Positions 1 through 9,000 of a DNA stretch of 64,000 bases are shown here, in pieces; positions within the stretch are counted from its first letter, which is position 1; each line of letters starts with the position of its first letter. The notes beneath the pieces were generated by a model, which did no database searches, was not told the DNA's origin, and was given only the letters and a program-made list of their open reading frames with translations. The stretch covers positions 106,661,319 through 106,725,318 of the forward strand of contig CP136066.1 in NCBI GenBank assembly GCA_032622095.1. The letters run 5' to 3'. The translations under genes and the position numbers were made by a program. Origin of the DNA: Siphonodentalium dalli. Lineage: Eukaryota > Mollusca > Scaphopoda > Gadilida > Siphonodentaliidae.

Positions 1-455
1 TGAGTATAAGATATGACGGATGTAATGTAGCATCACCAGAATGTAATTAAACTACAGCCAGGAGTCAAGGCAAATATTATAACATCGGCATACATTGGGT
101 GGCTTACAAATCAAGGAGATATGTATTATTTACCAAGCCAAAGAAATAGAATCATCTGAAGAAATATATCAGCATCAGCAAGGAAGGTTGAGCACAGTGG
201 AATGTGATGAAATTAATTGACCATTGTACAAATGTTAACTAGCCGAACCTGTTCTAACCGAGGAGTGAATTGGTGTGAAGATCATGATAAGCAGGGTGTG
301 AAATTTGTCTTAGGGTCTGAGTGAAGTCATCCAAATAGTGATTTCATTTGTATATTCTAATCTCAATGTGCACAATTCAGGGAAAGAAATAACTAAAACA
401 CATATTTTCCAAACGGGATCCAAATTTCTTGATATATTGCTTTTGCATGCCGTCT
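1..455. other. No feature seen
   Basis: AT-rich sequence upstream of the first MITE. No convincing exon, repeat or RNA gene was seen; open frames here are short and without recognisable motifs. Confidence 0.5.
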
Positions 456-459
456 TTAA

Positions 460-715
460 CCCTTCCTTGACGAGCTTCCTGAAATTTTGCGAAAACCCTG
501 TGCCAATGCATTCTCTTATATATGCAAGTCACCCATGGGGAGCCTCTCAAATATAAAATAATACATTGGCCCAACTATATTTACCTTGACCTTGTAAGCC
601 AGTGCATTTTCTTAATTATGTGAGGCTCCCTATTAAAGGGAGACTCGAATATATAAAAGATTACATTGACACAGGATCTTAATGCTGCACCAGCGCAGCT
701 CCAGTCATGGAAGGA
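460..715. mobile_element. piggyBac-like MITE (CCCTTCCTTGA family)
   Basis: Flanked by TTAA on both sides (456-459, 716-719) with imperfect inverted ends CCCTTCCTTGACGAGC and GCTCCAGTCATGGAAGG. It contains two diverged copies of the palindromic cassette (502-570, 598-677). TTAA duplication and CCCTT ends are the hallmark of piggyBac-type elements; there is no coding capacity. Confidence 0.65.
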
Positions 716-1006
716 TTAATAACTAAATGCTCCCTGATGTAGTTATTTGTAGAGATATGCAGATATTAACTCAAGTTGAATTACTGTCTGAACCTCCCCA
801 CATATGAATGTGAATTTATAGGGTGTTTCTCAGTGTTTCTCTGCATAAAATAACAGATCCCCCCCCCATACAAATGAACCATATATGCCATTCCATTCAG
901 GGATGGGTCGATTACTTTTCAATCTAACGCATTACCAATATACCTACCATTTATGCATTACAATTACTATTACCCTTACCGGTACTTCAAAAGTAATGCA
1001 TTTATA

Positions 1007-1207
1007 CAGTAATGCCCTAAATAATCGACTCCTTAACCAAAGCAGAATTATGGGTAACTTTTCAGGTTTAGTCGGAAATATAGCTTGTTGCCATTCATCG
1101 GAAAGCTCTCACAGATGAATGGCAACAAGCCATATTTCCGACTAAATCCTGAAAAGTTACCCATAATTCTGCTGTGGTTAAGGAGTTGATTATTTAGGGC
1201 ATTACTG
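1007..1207. mobile_element. Tc1/mariner-like foldback MITE, copy 1
   Basis: Starts CAGTAATGCCCTAAAT, ends with its reverse complement, flanked by TA on each side (1005-1006, 1208-1209). Almost the entire element is one hairpin: about 95-bp arms around a tiny loop near CTCTCACAGATGAA. Related copies at 17260, 39145, 42108, 50870 and 56221. Confidence 0.8.
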
Positions 1208-1654
1208 TACATTAACCATTACTTTCTGTGTGTTAGGTTTAAAATAAAAAACTAAAAAATGTGTTTGTTGTCTCCTTGCCTACCCAAAAATCACGCCATG
1301 AGATAATGGCAGTGGTAATTTCCCTTAAATAATATGAGACATTTTATAAGCATTATTCTTAAGGTCTACCTCCCGCAAAAATCTCACGGATTGACATTTT
1401 CAAAACTTAACAGGTCTGACAGATACTCATTTTTTGCGAAATACTGGAAAAAAGTCAATGTAAAGAAATATTGAAATAATCATCACTATTATATGTTTCC
1501 TATCTCCGAGGTAAACATGTACTCAGGTGAAAATGTTTTATGCAACAAAATTTGTTTTTCTACAGAGGAATATTTTGTCAATACTACCAGTAAGTCTTAA
1601 CTTATTATGGACTAAATATGGTAAAATTAAATATTTTACTATTCATTTATTTAT

Positions 1655-1902
1655 CCCTTTGAGTGCCAGGTCCGATTTTTGTATCAACCCATATACCCTG
1701 TGCCAATGCATTCTCTTATATATGCGAGCCGACCATAGGTCGCCTCGCATATATAAGAGAATGCATTGGCCTAACATTTTTTTTTTTTTTTTTTTTTTTT
1801 TAAAATTTTTTTTTACAATTTTAATAATTTATTCTTATATTCTATAACAGACTTATTTTGTAGGTTTAGGGCCGATGAGATCGGCCCCTGGCACTCAAAG
1901 GG
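1655..1902. mobile_element. piggyBac-like MITE (GTGCCAGGTCCGA family)
   Basis: Ends CCCTTTGAGTGCCAGG and CCTGGCACTCAAAGGG; right flank TTAA, left flank TTAT (mutated). It holds one palindromic cassette (1702-1770) followed by a long T run. GGCCGATGAGATCGGCC near the right end is a small hairpin also present in the 55463 element. Confidence 0.65.
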
Positions 1903-2136
1903 TTAAGAAGTGACTTTTGCAGTAAATAACTTTGTGTTGCCGTTTTCCAGGCATGCTACTATTTCCTGTTCTATAATTTGAATGCATGTATCTATAGTCC
2001 TTAAATTAAAACAAATGGTAAACAAGAACAGTACTTACCTATAGTTTACCGTACCTTTTTTCTTCCAATATAATGTTACATTCTTTAGGCCTAAGATAAA
2101 TGACGTCAATCTAATTTGGAATTTCCAATGTATACA

Positions 2137-2961
2137 TTTTAGCTCAATTTGACAAAGTCAAGTTTCAGCTATTGCCATGGGTTGGCGTCAGTCTGTGATC
2201 CGTCAACAATTTCCTTTAGCACACCCTACTGGTCACATCTCTCATGCGAGCATCACCAAACTTCATATGGAACTTGGGGGTAACCTCTGGATGGGAGCCT
2301 CCTATTTTTGCTGAAATTCGTTAAAATACATGGCTGCCAGTAGCCATCTTGGATTTCAAAGCTGAATCGATCGCTTCATCCTGCAGCCCCATTTATTGGA
2401 GAATTTTTGGAAAATTAACAGCCATGGATCACCTCTAAATGGGAGCTATAAAATTTGAACGATTCGTTCAAATAAATAATGTTTACAAAAAAAAAAGATT
2501 TTCGATGAAAAACATGGCCACTGGCAGCCATCTTGGATTTTGCTCTTCGCATGACTGAATACTTCGTCTGTTCGTCACCAGCAACCTTCTTGGAAAGACA
2601 CTTTCAAATGCCTACAGCTGTTTAATAACATTACTTAACAATAACAGAAACAAAATCAAGACTTGATCTCATTTTCACAAACATGGCAGATGATTTGACG
2701 ACAGTAATAGAGTGTTCATGGTCTAACCATAAGGTTGTTGTTGCTGCAATTCCTCCAGTGATGTTCTAGTTAACATTATGGTTTTACATACTTCGTCATT
2801 CTATATATACTTGCTGAATCCCAAACTTTATATATCTCTTCATGTTGACATCTAGTATTACTTAGACATTTCAACTTTCTGCATTCCTAGTCACTCCATT
2901 GACTGTAACACAAGAAATTATCCATCTCCAAGTTGAGCTACAGTGTCATTGACACTTTCAT
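2137..2961. mobile_element. Minisatellite (pearl/HINE-like) element, copy 1
   Basis: 5' end AGCTCAATTTGACAAAGTCAA (subterminal palindrome TTGACAAAGTCAA), then diverged monomers with 'gccatcttggattt' blocks, and a 3' end GAGCTACAGTGTCATTGACACTTTCAT, whose AGTGTCATTGACACT forms a hairpin. Layout (short 5' inverted motif, tandem core, 3' hairpin, no TIR) resembles Helentron-associated/pearl elements of bivalves. Classification is inference. Confidence 0.45.
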
Positions 2962-4132
2962 GTTATTATGTTATTGAGTCAGGAATAGGATAGGGCTGTG
3001 GGGGTGTCTGACAAGGGGGTGTCAACCTCAGAATCTCTATGACTGTACTTCACGCCCTACCCTCCCTTTTTTACCCAGAATTCTCATGTTTGGGAAATTC
3101 CATTTGCTGAGTCACCCATCTTCCATCTGATACATCAAGTTTTTTTTACTAACTGCTGGAAATTCCCAACCTGATACCACACCCCCCCCCCCCCCCCCCC
3201 ACCCCCTGATTTCAATTTCAGTCTTGAAGTTCATATGGCCTAAAGTATGAAAATATTCAACTTTTGGTCTAATAACAACAAATTTCACCCTAAATAAAGA
3301 TAATGCCTGGAAATTAAACTATAGGAACAATTTAAACTTATTGTTGGTCTGAAATTTCAATCTGATGTTGTGTCAGGCATGTTATTTTGGTGGCTTGTGG
3401 GGTGGCGGTGTACAACCCCCCCACCCATACATCAGAGGGTTAACAATGATTGTAATAATCCTGGAACAGATACAATATGCATATCCATTCCATGTGGATA
3501 TCCTTTCCCTCATGGTGGTTCATGGGCATACGAAAGATTATTCAAATATTCAAATCCGTCCTATGGTGACTAAGATAGAGAGCTTCAAAGTTGTTATGGA
3601 CTGAATCTATTTGTATATCCCTCGCCAAACCTCGTTTGCCGGAGTTAATAAATGAATTCATTAATCTTCCAATGCTTATATGTCTGTAAAAATAATCATG
3701 GAAAATTGTGGTCCAAATTTACTCCAGAGGCACTATTGACTTGGCATCTTCTGATTTATAGCTTGCCCTCGTATTTTTATCCTTGGCTTCTCTCGGTGTT
3801 ATGAGTGATTTGAACTAAATGGTCATCACTGGTGCTTTTTACCTTTGAATCAGGTAGTAATGCTGTGTGTAATGAACATCTGCAGTGCTAGATAGGTAAT
3901 GGTAATTACCTGTTTATCGCCTTGTAAATCTCCTTGGCTACTTCCTGATATATGTATATATATCCTCCAGCAATGGAGATCATTCTTGGCATTTTAATGT
4001 CAGCTTGCATTGTAAGCCAAGATTGTTGCTTTGTTCTTGTTTTTGATAAATTATTTTGCTAATCTTTTGTATATTGTACATCTGTGAACTTGTTTATGTT
4101 CATTTCCCTGTCCAAAATATTTATGATCTAAC
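2962..4132. repeat. Low-complexity and diverged repeat region
   Basis: Contains a long C tract (about 3181-3201) and sequence (3080-3400) sharing phrases with 37500-37860, including a C tract, 'caccctaaat' and a 'gtgtcaggcatg' end, so a dispersed repeat family. 3430-4132 shows no gene. Confidence 0.45.
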
Positions 4133-4136
4133 TTAA

Positions 4137-4531
4137 CCCTTTACCCAACAAACCGGCCAAAACCGGCCAAATAAAGCTTCAACAGCCTAAAATATCTTCG
4201 GTCTGTCTCAATAGAACCATACAAATATGGATATCATTGGAACCGGCTCCTTGACCACATTGTGATGGTTACAGTTATGCCCTGTGCCAATGCATTCTCT
4301 TATATACATGCGAGTCGACCATAGGTCGCCTCGCATATATAAGAGAATGCATTGGCCTAAAAAAAAACTTTTTTTTAACACTTTTTACTATTTTTTCTTA
4401 CATTCTTTAACAATTTTATAATTTTTAATGTGTTAAGCCAATGCATTCTCTTATATATGCGAGGCGACCTATGGTCGACTCGCATATATAAGAGAATGCA
4501 TTGGCACAGGGCCCTTCTGTTGGGTAAAGGG
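4137..4531. mobile_element. piggyBac-like MITE (CCCTTTACCCAACA family), copy 1
   Basis: 395 bp, TTAA on both sides (4133-4136, 4532-4535), TIRs CCCTTTACCCAACA / TGTTGGGTAAAGGG. It carries AACCGGCCAAAACCGGCC and two palindromic cassettes (4285-4356, 4437-4505). A second copy of the same length at 53848-54242 lies in the opposite orientation and is nearly identical, implying recent movement. Confidence 0.8.
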
Positions 4532-4667
4532 TTAATAGGGTTCAGATACGGTGTACTCAGACTTTTATTACCGAATAATCCAATAACATTAATAGTACTA
4601 TATCAGAATATACCGCATCTGAAAAAAGCTTTAACCCTTCGTTTACAATGATCAAATCACTGTTATT

Positions 4668-4898
4668 CCTTTCTATACTAAATGGATTCTCTCACCCAGT
4701 TATAAAAAGTATACATTGGAATGGTCTATTATTCATTATGGAGGGGTGTTCAGGTAACAAAAGCAGCTGACAGACAGATAAAAAGATAATACAATATTTT
4801 GAAGGATTCATATTCTTTGGTGGGAAATGTTCAGATAATAAGTTCAACAAAAGACTTGTGTTGAAATACTCGCCAATGGGTATTTAGTATAGAAAGGG
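4668..4898. mobile_element. piggyBac-like MITE (CTTTCTATACTAAAT family)
   Basis: Left CCTTTCTATACTAAAT, right ATTTAGTATAGAAAGGG with TTAA at 4899-4902. It shares internal phrases (GTATACATTGGAATGG, TGTTCAGATAATAAGTTC) with 24768-24975 and the left half of 55463-55900. Confidence 0.6.
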
Positions 4899-5089
4899 TT
4901 AAATATGTGGATATGATTCTGCTAATGAGAGTCAAATATCAGTGACTGCATTTCATAGCTTAACCGAGTGTTGGTTGTGGTAAAATGGCGCAGAGGTGAC
5001 CGATGTTTCCAACATCACAGATATCTCAGTTACATGTGTTTGAGCAGAAAAATGTTTTCTAAAATTTAAATTTAATTTAATTTTTTTGG

Positions 5090-5345
5090 GAGGCGACTAA
5101 TTAATTTAATTCTTGTTAGTGCCTTCCGTTGGTAGGGTGCGCGATAACCACAACCCCCTGACATCTACCCATTGACCAATCAAATCCACGCTCAACCAAC
5201 CAAGAGTATAAAAGGACAGGCAAAATCCACATCTACCCACACCATCCTGGTCCTGATGAAGATACACTGCTATTGAAAGCGCTAGCCCATTTTTAGGACA
5301 TTCAAGTGATTGAGTACCTGCCTGGAGGATCATCCTGGCCTAATT
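5090..5345. other. TATA/CCAAT segment with ribozyme-like core, possible Penelope remnant
   Basis: CCAAT (5176-5180), TATAAAAG (5207-5214), then about 40 bp later CTGATGA (5253-5259) and GAAA (5275-5278). CTGATGA..GAAA is the conserved skeleton of hammerhead ribozymes in Penelope-like element ends, and a TATAAAAG just before is common there, but the intervening 15 nt do not form an evident stem II. Alternative: core promoter of CCDC9, since it lies 690 bp upstream of the candidate exon. Both readings are weak. Confidence 0.3.
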
Positions 5346-5561
5346 TTCTAAAATATAGTTGAACTTTAGTTGTTATCTGTTACACTCACTGATTTGTTAC
5401 CAGTAGTTGAAGTAGATTAATTTTGGTAGGGAGCTTTGCCTTGAAAACCAGGAAGTGTTGTTTTGGACGAAATGTGCAAAATTGCACTATCAGTTAATTT
5501 TCCATAAAAATAAAGAAATTTATGTGCTCTAACTTTTCAATCAATCTCTGTGTCACCTTAA

Positions 5562-5766
5562 CGCTTCAAATGAAAACCCTTTGCCAATGCATTCTCTTAT
5601 ATAAGCGAGTCTCCCATAGGGAACCTCGCATATATAAGAGAATACGTTTGCCTAACATTATTTACCTTGTAAGCCTGTGTAAGCCAGTGCATTCTCTTAT
5701 ATTTAAGAGAATATGCTGGCACAGGATCTTTAATGCTGCACTAGCGCAGCTCCCATAATGAAAGGG
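5562..5766. mobile_element. piggyBac-like MITE with palindromic cassettes
   Basis: TTAA at 5558-5561 and 5767-5770; right end GGAGC..CATAATGAAAGGG. One full palindromic cassette (5583-5652) and one collapsed cassette (5687-5721) in which the central loop is missing. Same family as 39569 and 59324 by the phrase GGATCTTTAATGCTGCAC. Confidence 0.6.
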
Positions 5767-5900
5767 TTAATACTGTGGTAAAAGCAGAATGGAAGGTATA
5801 TTGGCTGTGTGTAAATATTCTATACCATGGCATCCTGATGATAAATCAACAGTTATGGATAATGACAATCCATTAATTAGTTATTCTTATATACTTCCAG

Positions 5901-6018
5901 GTAGGAGAATCAGGGGCACTTAACTCCACCATATGCTGATGAATTGACCATCTGCTAGAAGAAACAAAGTCCAGGTCTCATCTCGATAATTCGAGGGGCT
6001 GGAAAAATGTATCCTTCG
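5901..6018 (+). CDS. CCDC9: Candidate CCDC9 exon 1 (5' UTR plus MYPS)
   Basis: A pyrimidine-rich tract ending in ttccag precedes 5901, and a strong donor (tcg|gtaaga) follows 6018. The only ATG near the donor (6007, context aaaaATGt) opens a frame M-Y-P-S that exits in phase 0, which is the phase in which the next recognised exon (17496) must be entered, via a missing exon. Upstream stops make the rest of the segment 5' UTR. The four codons have no homology value, so this is a positional guess: right phase, right side, good splice sites. Confidence 0.4.
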
Positions 6019-9000
6019 GTAAGAACCATTTTCATAATATATATTAATCTTTTAATAATGATGTCACTGATCTGTTTATGACATATATATGAGGTTAGAT
6101 AAGTAAGATAAGTTTGACTTCCAACAGTTCAATACTATTATTCATTGAGGTAGCTGGACATGATTTCTCAGGTCGTGGGAGGTCTGAAAAATAGGAAAAT
6201 AAGTCTCAGAGGAATGATAACTGCCAGTGTAGCCTGTGTTAACCCTTTCAGTGCCAAATCCGATTTTTGTATCAACCCATATTTCCTTGATCATTTTTCA
6301 AATTTATTGATTATAATAATGTGATACATTGATAGAGCTCTTTCCATCAATGTATCACATTATTATAATCAATAAATTTGAAAAATGATCAATGAAATAT
6401 GGGTTGATACAAAAATCGGACTTGGCACTGAAAGGCTTAAATGTGGCATTAATGGTTTGATGGTTTAATTATTTTACAAAGCTGTGAAATTCACATAAAA
6501 GTGAGTTTAGGTAACATAATCAACCGATAGACAGACAAAAAGATATCACAAGTTTTGAAGGATTCATGCTCACATAAAAGTAAAAAATGTGGATTTGTAA
6601 ATTTTAAACATGATTTTCGTATTGAGTGCAGGTCAACTCTGTGTGTTTCGCTCTAAATATCCTATTTCTGTCCTCCAAATTTTGTCATCAGCAGTTGCAA
6701 GACATTATTTTGATATTTCTACGATAACTTTTTTTCTGTGTCAATATTTCTCAGTTCTATCATAGCTCTATCAGGTAGAAGAAGCTTATTTACTGAGATT
6801 TACTACTTTTGTGTTGAAAATGGTCAATGTTAGTAAAAAACAGTTAAAATTGGGAGTTTTGTGTGCGAAACCAATGGACAAAGTAAAGACATTTGTCTGT
6901 TGACTGTGAGATAAACATGGGTGATAAGTGTGGTATCACCAGCCGTTACAAGATCGTTTTCCCTTGCTAAAATGTGATTATGTGAAAAAAGGATATGCAA
7001 TTCGTCGCAATTCTATACAAAATTTATTAACGTCATCCAGTAAATTTTATTCGAGCCTTGCTAAAGCTCAGCTCGTTTCAAATTTAGTGCACTCAGTTAA
7101 TGAATTTCATATAGAATTGCGACTCATTAGAGAACCTCTATATGCTTCGCACATTGGAAATGTCTCTTTTCTTCGCTCAGACAGGATATACTCCAACCTA
7201 GTTGTCCCCCGAAAAATTTATTTTCGGGGGGACTATAGAAACGGGCTCTGTCCGTCCGTTCGTCCGTCTGTCCATCACCACTTTTGAGTACCTTCATGGT
7301 GTAATCATCTCCTCCTACAGATTTCATCCCAGAGATTTGAAACTTCAGAATATTGTGGCCCATATATTGAAGATGTGCAACATGTATATATATGACCGGA
7401 AAAAATTATTTTTTGACAGTTATTAACCCTTTTCGACTTTTCTCAGAGTTATGGGCTTTTCGACATTTTTTATCGTTTTGTCTTTGGTTTCCGGATGATA
7501 ACTAAAGATTGGATTGTTTAATTGGAAATTCTGTTTTTTTGTGGGTCGTTCATATCAAAATACAGGTCAAGTTAGACTTTGAGTTTTGATCCAATCCTCN
7601 NNNNNNNNNNNNNNNNNNNNNNNNNNNNNNNNNNNNNNNNNNNNNNNNNNNNNNNNNNNNNNNNNNNNNNNNNNNNNNNNNNNNNNNNNNNNNNNNNNNT
7701 ATTGTAGGTATCCAAAATAGATCGGAAAATCCCAACGGAACGCCTACTCAAAGGTAGTCAATGGGCTGACTTGTCTCAATAACGGGCGTACCTTAGTACT
7801 GCAAAATAGTTCAAGGAACTTAAATTTGAGATTGCTATCGTATCGTCTGACCAAAATAATGTGAGATTGCGTTCCCTTACGGAGGGGGGGGAAGCCTTTT
7901 TATACCCCGGGATTGCGTTCCCTAGAGAGCACGCAGTACGTTCCCTACGGTCACGTGACTGCGTTCCCTCACAAGACTGCGTTCCCTTAACTGGGTACAC
8001 ACTGCGTTCCCTACTATGGGAGGTCACGCAGTGCGTTCCTAGTAACCGTATCTAATCGCGCAGTGATTTCACGAACCGGAAGTTAAGCTTCCGGATCGTG
8101 ACGTCACCAGTAAACAATGTGCTAGCAGTTACAATGAATAACATGACAAATAATATTACTTGCGCGAATAAAATAATGATATATAACGAACCAATGTTTC
8201 CAAACGGGTGATATTATGAATGAGGCGAAGGGTTGATAGTGTGAACAAAAAACGAAATGAAATGACGCGCTGATAAACGAAAGATGAAAACCTAACTTTG
8301 TTACACCATCCCCCCTTTAAAGAAAAATTGTTCGACCGCGAACTTAACTTAAACGATATATAAACTGAACGGAAATGAGAAATAATTATTTGCTCTTGGT
8401 GCCAGCCATCTACTCTTCTCGTTTTCTTTTCATCGAAAGATCCAACGGTTTCCTACCCTCAGGTTTCCTGGTAGTGTTATCTGTTTGACTTGCCCGTGAA
8501 ACCTCGATCTTTACCTCGGGGTCTCGAAACCAGGTTTCGTTAAGAGAATATGTCCTCCCATCTGCCAACCTCGCACTCTCCACCTTTTTAATGCAAAGGT
8601 ATCCATAAGGAATGAAACGCCTCCTATAGTTCTCCAGATGTGCCCGTGCTCCAGTACGAGTCGCTCGTAGTAGTTGGGGCAGTGTGGCCTTCCATGTACA
8701 TGGAAGGCGCCCCCGATGAATAAAAATCGAGGGTCTGAACTTAATTGTACATGGAGAATGGCTCTGGTAGCGTGATGTTCGGGTCCATTTTAAGTTTGAA
8801 CTTTTCCTGAACCTTCTGCGGATGGTACATTTCTGGCTCGCTATCCGCCTGCGTGCCTGCATCACTTCCCCGATATCTGATCTCCGTTTGGGTCATGATT
8901 GATTCTTTCTGCGGCATGACTGGGATGCACACCGTGACTGGTCTTGCTCTGGTAGATAAATCTAATGGCTGATCAACCGATGAAGGGGTAATTGTTGTTG

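Noticed and set aside
5904-6018. Longer CCDC9 N-terminus upstream of MYPS
   Set aside because: In-frame stops occur immediately upstream of the ATG at 6007.
6928-7287. 119-codon plus-strand open frame
   Set aside because: No recognisable motif, overlaps the start of a CCGTCCGTC element, and does not fit the missing CCDC9 coiled coil.
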